DNA of 64,000 nt from Pampus argenteus. Its lineage: Eukaryota > Chordata > Actinopteri > Scombriformes > Stromateidae. The position numbers and the translations under genes are program-made. Location: contig CM072862.1 of the NCBI GenBank assembly GCA_036937835.1, positions 10,581,501 through 10,645,500 of the forward strand, read 5' to 3'. Under the pieces are notes generated by a model, which did no database searches, had not been told where the DNA came from, and saw only the letters and a program-made list of their open reading frames with translations. Positions 35,701 through 50,700 of this stretch are shown one piece after another (within the stretch, counting starts at the first letter, position 1; each line of letters starts with the position of its first letter).

Positions 35701-38700
35701 AGAACAAGGGAATTTGAGAATGAGACGGAAATATATTACCTGTGTTGAACATTAAATTTTAACTAGTGTCCTGCTGCAAGGTTACAGCGATTTACAGGAG
35801 AACTAATAAACCTAAGCATGAAAATGCACTGCAGATTTTATGTGTAGCAGGTAGAGGCAGGCTCTAATTCTGTGCATTGATTAGCACCTGGGCACAGTTG
35901 TGTGCGACTGAAAGAAGATATGGAGGAGGGAAGAAAAGATTAAAAGATAGACTTTAGTCACTGTCTGTCTAAAGCTGTGAAAAACAAGCAGACCAGTGAA
36001 AAAGAAATTCATTACTTTTTTTTAATTATTATTTTTACTTTTTATTTGTTTTACTAGTTACTTGAATATTTAATCACCACATTAATTCCACTCTATATCA
36101 AAGTACAGTCTATTTTATTTATATGATCCAAAATCATAAATTTGCGAGGGCTTTACAGACAATACAACAGACTGAGAGCCTGTTAATGAGGTTAAAAGGA
36201 GAAAGAAAGAGATGCTAAAGTACAAACAATGTTGCAATAGTAGATTTACTAAATAGTATGTAAATACAGAACATAAATACAACATTTAGTGAAAATTAAT
36301 CACAATACATTAAAACGTTTAAAACCTCTACGACTATACTGAAAAGTAAAACTTGTATGTACTGTAGATGCCAAGACAAAGAAACAGGCTGTATAATGAG
36401 GCAACGCAATGTAATTACTAGTTTGCTTTACATCTTCAGTCTTTAACCCACCTAGCCAGCAGCCTGCTGATCAGCTGCCTCTCCTCCTCGCTGTAGCCTG
36501 GCCAGTCCCTCCGCACGTGCTTGTAGAAGTCATCCCTCAGCAGGTAGCTGCTGTCTTTGGGATTCACTTTTGCCACCTAAAATACAAGATACTGCATGAG
36601 GTAACTCCCACTTAAAAGTCCTTCATTTCTGACTGAATTCACACTGATATTGGAAAGAAAGCCATCAGCTAACATCTGCTTTGAAAGAATCAAACTATTA
36701 AAAATATATTGCTCTGCTCCTATTTGATGTTTCTTTAAGTGTTTATGAAAATTAAAACGATATACGAGCAAACAAACACAAAGGTAATGTATCTGTATGG
36801 TATAATGTTTAAGTGTATATATAATACATACTTAGAGAAACAATTGAGAAAATGTAGTGTCAAAGGCACTTAAATCTGAACTGTCCCTTTATAATTAAAA
36901 TAACATGTTCTCCTTCTACCTCATCAAAAATCCAGACTCTATGAATATGCATTTTCTACTTTACTGTTAAGCTCAAACATCCAAGCGAAGTAACAAGAAG
37001 AAACACTTGCAAACTTGATGTTATCTGTAACCGACCATTGTAAATATGTTATTACATACATACATTACGTACATTATAGTGAAGTCTAAATTTTAAACCA
37101 GCCCACTGTCATTTGTAATCGGTGTCAAACAGTAACACAACCTGGAGTCCTGGATCTGCTCAAAGTGGCACATCCACATTCCTGAGCAAAACCCTTTTCT
37201 GTTCACACCTGAGAGTCTCAGGCTTTCTTTCTCACAGTGACTTTGGCCTCCTCTCTAATCTAGTCAGGCTGCCATTCTCTGAGGACATCTATCTTTCTGG
37301 GGCCTTCTGACAGAGCGACCCGCCCCACAGCAAACACGATCTCTGCAGAGACTATTACAGCATCGACCTAATTACACACGCACACTGGCACAAAAACCAC
37401 CAGCATGCACACATATTGACTTGCACCAGGGCCAGTAAATATACAAAGATGCACACACACATACACACACACACACACACATACACACATACACATGATG
37501 GCAGTAAAAGCACACAAACATAATTTAGAAATTACTGAAAAATGTATACAGGAAAGTCACATAAAGTAAACATTTCTAAATTAGATCACAGCTTCAATTA
37601 AAGCTCGCCTTTCAGTAAAAGATTATATGTTTGCTCCCTGGAAAGAAGATCTCTACTTTACAGATCCTGGGTTATATGCAGTCCTGCAAAAAAACATCTT
37701 TATGGTTGTTTGGAAAGGGTGTTGCAAAGTATTGGTACTAGAAGGAATTAATACAGTTGTGTGTGTGTGTGTGTGTGTACGTGCATCTTTTCAAAGAGCA
37801 CTGGAAGTAAGAGTAGTTAAATGTGTGTTAATGGCTGGTTGGAACACTGTAGTGTTTTTATAGGCCACTGCTCAATTGGGTTTTCACCCCAAACACACCC
37901 ACCAGACAGAAACGTGTGTTATTTGTGTATAGCATGCAAATATAAAAAGGTCAAATGTGCTGTAATGTGATGAGTAACACACACACTCACGCACACACTC
38001 ACTCACACACACACACACACATACACACGTTTCTGCGTACCTCCTCCAATATGGCACCCAGCTCGGCCTTGTCTTTGGGGCAAACTTTTTCTCTTTCCAG
38101 CCACAGCAGCAGCTCTGGTTTCCTGTAGGGTTTGAGAGCCAGCAGGTGGATGATGCGCTCTCTCAGTGGCTTCTGGGTCGGCAAGGCCATACTGCCGTTT
38201 CTCCGGTTGTTGGAAGTTTGCTTGTAGAAACTGCTGTCTGATGCAGACAGAGGCGTCGGCCTCTTTTGGAATTTTTGGACATATTTACCTGAACACACAA
38301 AAACATGGATAGAGAGAAAAAATAATTCATCAGTGTATTTTTCTTATAGTGCCCAAACCTCTGTGTTTGTGTATAAACTAGATAAAATACAATATATTTT
38401 ACAACCAGTAGACATTTCTTTGCTTCAAATATGACTCCAAAAACTCTAATCCTCAGACATTACAGAAACTTTAATTTATAGGCTCTTTGGAACAAACTTG
38501 TCCTGAGGAAGAAAATCCACAACTGGATTTGAATGAAATTTGCTATGCAGCCAATGAGTTGTGAATATGTGACAAGAGTTAACAGAGTTAAAAGCCTAAC
38601 TCTTACCACTACCTGCACGCTAGCCTGTAGCCATTTGTATTTAGATGTAAACAGCGCATTGATCATTACATCCCTGCTGCAGACAGATGGGGCATGTTAG

Positions 38701-41700
38701 AGCAGTGAAAGCCATCTCTGTGCTAATCCCATTACAGGTTAATCTGTGCTTTGAAGGTCAGAGTGGGGGAGAGGTACAAGAAAAGAAGGCTTTCCTTTCA
38801 ACCACAAAAGTATGTCCTGCCAAGAGATAATAACTCGTGCAACAATGCATTATCATTACTCTTCTGCCAGCCACTAATCATGATAAAAAAAATACTCTGA
38901 ATTATGTAATATTTATGGTGGAGGATGTATAAAGTGTCAACTGCATGCTCTACGGGTTTTGGCATGCCTGATAATACACACTGTGTTTATGAGCACCTCC
39001 TGAGGCTGAGGCAAGAATTTAGAGTGCAGTTATTAAATTTTTTTCCTATGGCCATATATGATATTACTATAAATCATCTCAATGTATGACCTGATGTTAC
39101 ACAATCCACAGAGTCTAGATTTGGTTATAAGCACCTGGAGTTTTAGCTTAACTGAGGATCTAGCACGGACACAGGGGTCTACAATCATGCCAAATAATAC
39201 TGCATAATCACAGAGAAAAGAAAATAAGGAAGAAACTAGCTTGCCAGTTGACGTCTCTTCTCATATGTTGGAAGCTATTCTTGATGATTAACACACAACC
39301 CTACAAATACAGCAAGAAATGTGTTTTGTCAAAATGCAAATGTTGGAGCAACAACGCATCACCTGTGAATTTTTACTTATCAGTTTTGTGGCAAACTCTA
39401 GTTAACTTCTTTTATTGTTTGTGATATGTTGAGTCTTTCTCATCTACTGTATTTTACCAACTTTTGGGATCATATTGTAACACATAAAACTATAGTTAAA
39501 GCCATATACAGCTCACAATTAATATCCAAATCTATGTTTTGGAGATGCATTCCCATCGCTTCTTTTTAAAACACTGCTTTTCTACAGAAAATAAATAAAT
39601 AAATAAAATTATAAAATAAAATAATAATAGAAAATAACTTGGCTTTGAATCTCCCATATTGGCCTTCAACCTCTGAAATGATGGTTTAAAAGCAGATGTT
39701 GTTGACGTTGAGAACATCAATTTGGCTGAAACTCTTTTCAAAGCCAAATGTGACAGGAAAGGCTAAATAGGATATGACAACAAACTGGCAACCAAACGGC
39801 AAAACATGTACAACATAATAAATATGAGAGACAAGAGTTAGTTAGTAATATAGTCTTCATCTGGTTTCATTATACATGACAGAAAATATCTGCTTTTTAA
39901 ATTAAAGCAAGCAAGTAAACAGTGATATTTTCTCATGTAAAGCTCCCCTCCAAACATGTATTAAGACATGCTTGGGACAATAATGTGTGTCTAATATGGA
40001 TTTCCCATAAATTGGTATAATTAAATAGATATCTAGAAATATGTAAATGCATATCATTTCAGATGTTTTCCTGCTGGACACAAGATGTCTCCTACTTCAT
40101 TGTAAAGTCCATGCTCAGTGTATATGCACTGGAGGCTTCAGGTTTCCACATCACACTTGTGGAAGTTGCATCTGGACCAAGGTTTGCTCCAAGCTAGTTG
40201 GGATGTCACAAATCATGCTTGTGAGCCTGCCCCTTAAAATCTGACTTTCAATGAGCACAGAGAAACTTTTCACTTTCAGCAGATAAATGTGAAAACAGCC
40301 GTCTAGTGTCAAACTCTGCACATACATCATTCTGCACAGTGAAGCTCAAACATCCAACTGTAGGAGCAGGACTGGAGGGGGACTTTAAGGATAATACTCT
40401 TACTATAAATGTATCATAGATACCTCTGCTCTGGTTCTCACTCCACAGAGACCTCTAGTCTATTCTTACTTGGATGTGTGGCTCCAGGTTTGATCTCAAT
40501 GGCAGAGCGGCTCCAGCTGTCCTTCTCCACCTGAGACATCCTCTCACGGGTCATCTGGTAGGAGTCATCAGTTGCACAAACTGTGATCTTGTCCTGGATG
40601 ATACCTTGACCTTCCAGCTGCTCACGGCCATCACTGCAAAACAAAAACAGACCTATTGAACCGTGGATTTCTGCAGGCTGTGCAGGCTGTACTGTCAACA
40701 CTGTAAAGACATAAGTCCTATAAGCTCTCAGAGCAGCATGCCAACATGGACTCCACACAGCACAATGTGGCTTTGTGGTTGAAGTTGGCAAGGACAGGTC
40801 TATGGTTACTGTATGTTATGTCACAGTCTGTATATAGCCCTGCAGCTTGCTGCACGTGGGAAAGTCAGATATCCTGGTTCAAAGCAGGATAGAGCCTGTT
40901 GAAAACATCCAGGATCAGCTTGGCTCCTGAATGCACACTTGCAAACAAGGATCAGTTTGGACAAAAGTAAAGTTTAATACATCAACCTGGACTGCATTAA
41001 TGCTGTAAATAAATCAGGGATTCGCTGCATTGCCAAAGTCAGTTTTATATATTTTAAAAAAAAAAAAGGAGCCATTTCCACCACCTGTCACTAGCCCAAT
41101 TTTAGAGGTGAACACAGTTATATTCATGTAACCACTGATCATTTCTGCTCTTTATCCTCTAAATATCTAAATGAATGAATGCAGGGGCAGTGAGAGGAAG
41201 AACCTGCCCTTCACCAGCTATACTGTTGCTTTTGGCTCCAGCAGCTGAGTGGAACCAGAGCTAGTTTGAATTCAGACCACAGCTAGCCATCTGGCAGCAG
41301 GAGGCAGCAACAGAGCATAACCCTCAGTTTCCAAGCATATCCACTTCATAAACAAGGCATCACAGGTCTCAGTAATGAAAGGGTCAGCCCAGAAATACAC
41401 AGGAAATTACAATTGCCCCATCCTATGTACAGCGCGCTGTAGGCTAACTGTCTCTTATGATGCCTTCATAGGTGTGAGCGTACAGACAAATTATGAAAAA
41501 AAGATGGGGTGAAAGGCTGCTGACCTATGAAGATGACAAAACGTTACGGTCTGGGTTCAGTTATCTACGTTAAATAGATCAGATTTACATCTAAAATTGT
41601 TGGAACAAAACATATCCTGAGCCTTAGCGAACCTTTACTGAACCAATTTTCAGTATAAAATTGCCAACATTCTTTGTTCATTTATGTGGAAAGAAATATT

Positions 41701-44700
41701 TCTAGATAGTTTTTACAGGAGCTTGAATAAGAAAAAAATAGTAGAGCTTAGTGTAAAATGTTGAGAAGATATAAATGAAAGAGTGCTCAGTTTACTCTTT
41801 AAGGTAAGGACATAAAATGTAAAGAAGTATGTATCTACTGTTCAACTTCATACCTTGAAACATATTGATGGATGCAGTCAAAGCTGGCTTGAGGTTGGTC
41901 TTTACTGTCGCTGGATAAGTAGAAGGAGAAGAGACGAAGAGCAGTTGGTGACTCTGATGTGGGAGCAGGGATCTTTATGTACTATGAAGGACAAAACAGA
42001 AAAAAAAGAAGAAAGAAACATTAAATTCACCACAAACACATAAATAGTAGCGATTTCCGATCAGATTGTCTATATTTGTGTATGCTTATTCCAACCAAAG
42101 TAATCTAACTCTACTTGTGTGCACATAAACAAGCAAGAAGTAAAAGAAAGGTTATATTATTTTACAGGCCTGGTAACAGCCAGCTGTCTTGACTTGTTGA
42201 TGTTTTGCTAAGACTTTCTCAAGTTAATGCTTCTTTTGTTGTCTTTCAAACTACCAACGTATTGTAGGGAAAAGCAATTATCTACTCAGCAGAATTTCAG
42301 ACACCATCTCTGATGCCAAAAAGCACTGTAGCCAACTACCCAAGAGAATCCAAAATCATCAGATTTTTGCAATCAACGTAAACATATATTTCAGCCCACT
42401 GCAAAGACCGGAAAAAGTCTGAAAAGAACAGGTAATCTTAAAATAACAATATTAAAAGCCTGCTAGTAGCTTCTTGCATTACACAATACAATACAGACGT
42501 GTTGAATGAAATATACTGACAGTTTAGAAATGTGTGGTGCAATACAAAAGTGACTTTTAACTCATTTATCCTGTTGGGAGCACAAATGTGTGCAACAAAT
42601 TTAATGGCTGACAACTCAATAGATTATAAGATACCGTGTGTGAAAAGCTGATATTTTTGGCTTGAAGATGCTGCAAGAGCTGCACTCCCTTGTACTGATT
42701 TAATGCAGGGCTGAATGCGATTCAATACACTCAGACTCAAGTCTATATCAGTGTTTTCAAACATAACACAAATAAGCAACAGAGCTGCATTGTGTTACAC
42801 AGAATGTTGAGTACAAGCCATTTAAACATTATGACGGCACTTGGATGATGCTTGATGAACTGTGGAGATATATTCTATAGAAATAATCATCTTCTGTATG
42901 CCTTCAAGAAAGAGCTGGGAAACTGTAATCTAGCACATGGTCACATGTCTGAAAACCTAATGCACACACACACACACACACACACACACGGTCTAGAGTG
43001 AGACTTAGTGCTGCTCTGTAACTTTAAATAAATCTCCTTGGGTAAACAGTGTTTTTAAGAGTCTGCTCCACTGAGACGTCCATGAGATCTCCTGACAGAC
43101 TCAGTGGAGCGCAGCAGAGTCAAGGCTGCAAGCTCCAGGGCAGACAAATGCACACACGAACGCACACAGAGACATATAATAACAGATCAGGAAAAAATGA
43201 AGATCAGAAATAAGTTAGGATCTACATGGATTTGACCACTGAAAAACATGTAATTGCACATTTATGTAAGCAGGATTCTGAACTTTGACATTCAGATCAT
43301 TTCAGTCTCCCGCGACTCTTAACGTTACTTTATTGTTTATTGTAATTTTATGGGAAATTTGCAGCCAATATAAGAGTAAATGAAAGCGTCTGAGGGCATG
43401 TGCATGAAAATGAGACAAACCGGACAGAGAGAGGCTCAAGCTCGTCAGGAGCTACAGAGACAGCAGAGGAAATGTAACGTATTGTAAATGTATTCTAGTT
43501 GATGTCTGACTTTTTAAAATCATGTCCAAACTATGGATAAAATGATTTTTCTGTTGTACTGCGATTCTTCACCGAACATTTCCTGAAGTACAAATGTGTA
43601 TTTGTCTTGGTCTAAGCTTAAGTGCTTTCTTTGGTCTTTTGGTAATATTGCCTAATTTATTCTGGTACTGTAATTGTCATAGCTAAAGCACGTCATAATG
43701 CATGCCTACCAGTAAATAAGAACACCCCCAGGAACAAATCTCAACTTGTTACATTCAAATAATTACAATTAATTGTTAAGGAGACAATCGTACTGCGTGT
43801 GATGAAACTAGGGTTAGGGTTAGGTAATTGTGACATCCACTATACGCAAGAAAAACTGTAAATGCAAAACCCTCAAATAAGAGTTAAATGTTCTAAATGT
43901 TCTACTCTAATGTATGTGAGACAAACACCATTAATGCTGCAATTATTTGCACTGTGTGTTTGTTTTTGACTGCTGCACAGTATGAACAATGCTGTACATC
44001 CACCCAAACTAGGAGTCAGAGAGGTTTTTATTATTTTTTTTTTTTTTTAAAAAGCAATCATGCTCACAAGATAATTTGTACATCCAGTTGATGGTCAGTT
44101 AAGTTTTATTTCTGCTTAGAAAGGCTTTATAAATTTGAAGTAAGAGAATGAATGTTTTAAAAAGGTTGTGAACTCAGTCTGATCCTAACAGCTTTGTAAA
44201 TGCACCTCAGCAAGTTGGCCAACGGCATCTGTTTGTTTTCAAAAGTCACTTCAAATGTTTTTATGCAAATGTACACAGTCTTACACAGGCTCCATTTTCC
44301 TTATCACCCTGCTCCACATGTCTTTACATGCAGGCTTTCACCACAGGTATTTATACAAACTATATACAGCTGAGCTCTGATAGCACTGAAAGATATAAAC
44401 CAGCTTGCATGTCACTGTGCAGGTGGATCTCCTCGGTCTTTGAAATAACTGGCATTTAAATGTGTCTTGGTCTAGATTATATAATATTTGCCTGCGGGTA
44501 ACGCTTCAATGAGTCACTGTTGCAGCCTTTAGGTTAATCCTGGATGTGTCATACCTTATGAGAGACAGAGATCAAACAATATGTGTGATGATTACACTGG
44601 AGTGGATTATTTCTCACCATGCCAGTTTTGTTAACATTTCACAAGATGCACATATTTTCTTTTAATGACTACTTAGTCATGCACATTAACTAAAGAGTAC

Positions 44701-47700
44701 AATCTTTTGTTTTGATAGTTTACTGGGAAATGCTGCTTGTGTGGATTACTTAAAAAAAAAAAAAGAGCCTTGTTGCTTGATTTGAGTTCTACTTCTAGTC
44801 GAATCCATCTTTGACATTTAGTGTAATTAGCATTTCCTGGGAGTTATTAGAAAAGGTAGCATTTTGGACAAGTGGCACTTCCCAGGGACATAGAAGTGAG
44901 TATTAAGAACTCAAAACTGTCATAAAACTATACTGGTTTTGTTTAAACTTGAAATCCTGAGTTTATACTCACCGAAAGCACAGGGTTGCACAGGAATTTG
45001 TTTTTAGCAGTATTGCTTTTGTCAGTGCTGAAAAGCCCACAGATTTTATTTGAATCATTTGAAAATGCCTGGAAGAGCTGCGGATGCAAAGCACGTTTAG
45101 GTAAAAATGAAACGTTTTAATTTAAGAGTTATGCTTATTAAGATAAGCCTGTTACACTTTCAAGAATTAAAAGACAAGAAAATGATTGTGTTGGAAATCT
45201 TCAAAGGATATTTCCTCCAATCTTCCTCCAACAATTAATTATTTATGGTCTTGGTGTTCATTGGATTGCTTTGTGCTGTCACAGTACTCCAGATGTGAAG
45301 CCCAGTCAAATGCCCAGTCATGTAGTGCACAGAGGAGCTGTGCTAAAAGCCAGTGATGGCTGCATATGAAGTCCACAGGCAGACCTCTAGACTCCCGCTG
45401 TGCAAACTACAACACGCACTCTCGTTCCCAGCTGCTGGGGCCCGCACCAAAGTCTGTAACACATTTTCCTGAGAGGCACACATGGCAATTCAAACCCACA
45501 GAGGCACTCTTACAAAGGACTTGGCTCTTAAAGAATTCAACTGACCATGAATAATGTAATATTTATTGTCTTTGTTTCACGTAAAATATTCAGGGAATCT
45601 GTGGGTTGCTTCTGATCTTTGAGATTATCGAATAAAGGAACAACTGCAACAATAAAAACAAAACATCAAGCGTAGGCAAAGTTAATAAGATGGTTAATTG
45701 CAAATACACGTACTAGCATGAGCCAATTCTTATGAACTTACTGTAATAAAAACTGCCCTACACTTAGGAGTGACATATGACCTCAGTAATGCTCAGTGAC
45801 CCCCAGAGGACAAAAGGTGAAGGGGTGAACCAAGAAGAGCCTGCATCTGACAACTGTCTTAACATATAATTCATTATTTTAACCCAAACAGTGACCCCTG
45901 ATGCCTACGCACTTCACCCATGCACTTCTAGATGAGCCCGAACCTACCTCTTTCCCTCTCTACACATTCTCTATTCTCATTCTAATTAACGCAGTAAAGA
46001 GAAAATACCGAGCCTCTCTAACTCTTTTCTAGGCTACGTTGGTCTGTCAGTCTGTCTCCGTGTCTCTTCGTCCGTCTCTCTCTCTTCATAAATCTCTCTC
46101 TCGAAGGCATAACTCTTGGCATAGGCCTTTCTCTTCATCTGGTTTCTTCGTCTGCAAAACTTCACTACACTTTTTGCTTCAACACAGTTTTAGCTGCTTA
46201 TTTATTTCTGACATATTTCTGAGCCTTTCAGGTTTTGTAGTTTCCATCAACATTAGTCTTCACACAAAAAGGAAAATTATCTGAAGTCTTAATACATATA
46301 CAGCTGTTGCTCCGAAACAATTTGCATGTAAAAATGTATAGTTTAAAATGCTAGTGTAATTTGTCCCAATCCATCAGCCTAATTAAGTGAGAACACTGTG
46401 TGGGTGCATTAGTGCACCATTTTAAACACTATCCACAGCTTGCAGGGGGAATGCAAATCAAACAGAACCACACTGCTGTAACAAACAGGCGTTTGTATTA
46501 ATTTCACTTGAATGTCACTTTCTGACTTGCTATTTGTGTCTATAGTGAATGAACTGAACTGAGCAGGACAATCCGCCGATTTCACACAAGCATAAATCAG
46601 CACAAATCCATTCCCTAAGGCCTCCACACAATTTCTGCGCATGATCTTGCTATATTAATCATTATAATTTAGCAGAATGAAGTGTGTGTGTGTGAAGCCA
46701 TTTCAACTTTTCACCCCTCCAGCTTATGTAAGAGAAGACTCCTGCAGCAGTTTTAGGATTTGGTGAGTTGTTACTTGCAGTTATCTGGGCTTGTGGGTTT
46801 TTTCCTGCTGAAAGGCCCTTCTGTGAGAAAACCAGAAATACTAGTTTGTACCGTGATATCTACGATTGTGTGTTTACACTTAATTCTGCAACAATATGTG
46901 GGTCAGAGATTTCTTTACTTTAACTCTCCTTAACAGTGTTTGACACAGGAGGAACATGATCAAAACAGCCAATCATTAATGACTTTGGTCCAGGTTTCAT
47001 GTCATCTCTGCTCTTTAACTATTGTAAACAGCATTTAGTGCTTTCTCTGTCAGCAGTTATTGCCATGAGTTTACATCTGTCCACTAAAAAACTAGGCTGA
47101 TAATAGCACTGAATTGACATTTTTGTTTCACTTCAGATATTCCCTTTTTGAATCACTGCCCCAAACCTCCAATTTGTTCACCGATTCAGGATTTGGAACC
47201 AGACTAAATAAAAAAATTAAAAAAAACAATATTTCTGAAGATGTCTTCTGTTTTAAGGTTAAATGATATAAGATGTGATTATGGCTCTTCAGTTGTCATG
47301 TTAACCATCAGACAATTGATGTTTTTATTCATACCGACACCACAATTATTGTGAATATCCAAATTATGGAGGACTTACCAATTACCCCAATAGCAATAAC
47401 ATGAGTTTACATGAGTTGTTTGATTTCCATGTGGTAACCTTTACAGTAATTTCAGATTGACAAATACTCATTTAATTGGTTAATTGTTAATAGAGTTACT
47501 TTTACTAAGTTAATTTGTTTAAGTGAAAGTTGCAATGGATTATTGTTGTAATATGGTTCAAATCTAATTATTAGTGTGCGTGCACACCCACTGAGATGAG
47601 ATAAGAGTACAAGCCTTGCTAAACAGGATACAGCCTTGCTCATGTTATATTATATAAGCAGTTATTCTTTTTACCACGTTTTCTAGATTCATTGTTTTTC

Positions 47701-50700
47701 TTTGCATATATCTTCCTCATGCATTCATTAGTACTGTTTGGGATAGGATATTGTTATCACTGTTGTTGACATGCTAAACTATTGAAGGAACCTATGACAA
47801 CTTTAGGCAGGTACTTTAGGCCATAATCACAAAAATTCCCCCCTACATCTGATTTAAAATTTTCTCGGGCATGTAACACTGAAAACCATAATGCTACTAT
47901 TTCTAAATACTTTAGGTTTGGACACAGTTGAAATCAAGACTTAGTATGTGGGGCGACACTACCTTAATGAGTCGCAGTTCACTCTTAACTGTCATAAATG
48001 TCTCCACACATTGGAGACATTGACCGGAAAGGCTCATTTTCCTGGCTTTATCAAACTATAAAGTTGATTGAACAAAAACTGTGAGAGACTGCTGTCGGTG
48101 CACAGGGCTTATGTTTCCTGCTAGCTTTTGGTTGAATGTGGGGTCTGGGTGTAGATCTCATGCAGCCTATTGTTTCCACATCCTCTGCAGTCTGAGTAAT
48201 GGCCTTCTGAAAACAGGCCATCTTTTGTTCTGGCCTCCTCGACTCCAGAGTGGGATGCCATGGCACTGCTTCCCCTTTCTGGTTGATAGGAAGAGAGGGA
48301 GGAGGTGCAGTAGGAGGAGGAGGGGGGGGCTAAAACCTGTCGCCACCACCGCTGTCTGTTATCAGCAGGAGGCAAGTCACTCTGAGCTGGGTGCTAATGC
48401 AAACTCTGTGCATGCGTGTGTCTGTGTGTGTTTGTCTGTGTTAATCCAGCGTGAGCAAAGAGAGGCTCAGCTCCAGCTCCTCTCACCAGGGTGTAATCAG
48501 CATTACTGCCACTCATAAGGTGGAGGAGGGAGAAAGGCCAAAGTCGAGTGATCAGCCAAACATCTCCGCCACTGGCTTAGAGACATACACAAACACAAAC
48601 ACACACATGCTCAGACAGCCAGTCAGTCAGCCAGCCAGCCACCACCCTTATCCTCATCCTCACCACACTTCAGTAAACACTACTTCTCATCACAAACAAA
48701 AGAGCAGAATCATTCCCAGGGCCACAATTTGACACATGCCATTTAAGATGAATCCCCACCACAATGGAGGACAGAGGACACAAAACACAATGTGCGTCTC
48801 TGTTCGAGAGAGGGACGGGATGGCAAAATATACAAAGAAAGAAACACAGATTTTGCGTGGTTTTTTTGATCCTGCAGATCTAGTCAAAGCCTTGAGCAAT
48901 GCAGTGTCTTTTTCTCTGTCTGAGCTCCACATGCTGGCACTGGGTGATTAATGTGGCTGCCTTCAGTAGGAGACAGTGCATGTAATCAAGCCCGAGCCTG
49001 TAATCACCTGCCATTCCTTTTCATTTGCAATTTAACAGAAGGACATAGCTGCTGCCAGGGCTGAGAACTCCTGTACTGAGGGAGAGGAAGATGGGTAATG
49101 GAGGAGGAGGGAGGATAGGAGGGCTGCTGTGCCACAAGCATCCCCTAAGGTTTCTTCCTCCAATGCCAAGAATGATATGTCTCTGGCAGGTGCCTGAGGG
49201 CCAAACTGTCAACTTCAACAAATTGTGGGTCACTGTGCTCCTCCTTCTATCCCCCGAAGCTAGGTGGGGTCTTCCACAGAATGTTATCTTTCCAGACATG
49301 TAGAGCCATACCATGACACATGTGTGGGGGGAAACAAGTGCCCTTTTATGCCTCATTAGCTTATGGTGTGGATTTTCACATGAGGGAATTAGACGGAACA
49401 CATTCCTCGGCAAGCCAAGATGTGCTCCATATCTCCAAGCGGCTTAATCAGACAGAGAATGTATTTTCCAGCGCTGTAGCTGGATCTCCGAGGGCGCTTG
49501 TCTGCATCTTGCACTCACACGTTTGCTAAATAAACATGTAATCCGGTCGGTGCATGCAAGATTTTCATTCTTGGCTTTTCAGACAAAAGTAGCAAACTAT
49601 AGCCACCAGTGTTTAAAACACCATAATCCCTCAACAATTTTCCCTTTGTGGGGACTCACTGTTTAACGTGATCTGAGAGAAAACGACACACATTTATCAC
49701 AAGTGATATACACAACATATACACTATACTGAAGAGATTACTGAAATGCAGTTTAAACTCTGCATACACATACTTACACTCGTTATTGCCCTACATCTTT
49801 TCACCTGCTGTTATGTACTTTTTAATTTAATGTAGCAAAATTACTTGCTCAAAATATGACTATGCTCAAATTACAGACAGTGTTGATATCTACAACTTTG
49901 ATTATTCAGCTATTTCTGTACTTGTACCAAGACATAATATATCATCAGATTTAAGAGAAACAAGCCAGATAAAAGTCCTGTCTCTAAACTTTGGTCATGG
50001 TTGAATAATTATGTGTACAACAGAAGTTGTTTGCAGCGCTCTGCATTTTACTCTCCACTCCATTAGATCCACAGCAGGGAAGCTTCTATCATGTTGGGCA
50101 CAAACAAACCCTCGGGGCAGGCCACAGCACATCTGGACTGACTGTAATGTGTTGGGCTGAAAAACTCGATTCATTTTGGGTGATCTAAGCAGGGTGACAA
50201 CACACAGCCTGCATTCCCCACTCATTGTTATTCAAATCAGCGAAGACAACACACCATCAGACGGGACTCTGGGGATCTGAGCGTAGACAGCCTAAACAAA
50301 AAAACCTACACACTCATTCAAACACACACACACATACATACTCATAGAAAATGACAAATATTCTCTCATTCTCTCTCGCTCTGTCTTGTACGCACAGGCA
50401 AACCAAATAAACAAACACACTACACACAGAGGGTCCTCAGGGGATCCACTCTGGTCCTGCCAGGCTAAAGACTGCTGCACAAAGGACAGAGGGGGCAGGA
50501 CAGGAAAAAGGAGGTGGGACATGAATAAATCATGCCTTTAGGGCCACACAGGACACAGCATAAACACACACAAATGCATAAAAAAAAACCAACCAGAGCC
50601 ACACCCACATCATAGCATGCCAATGCAAACACACTTAACAGAAATGCATATATACACATGTCTATATATAGACACTATCAAGAGCATTAAGGCTTCTGTA

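Noticed and set aside
48081..48518. 145-codon plus-strand frame in ell3 intron 2, with overlapping minus-strand frames at 48121-48375
   Set aside because: Several overlapping frames are open on both strands in a locally GC-rich, low-complexity patch. There is no family signature and no start or splice context.
49021..49413. 130-codon minus-strand frame in ell3 intron 2
   Set aside because: Proline-rich low-complexity translation, with an overlapping frame on the other strand and no homology recognised.
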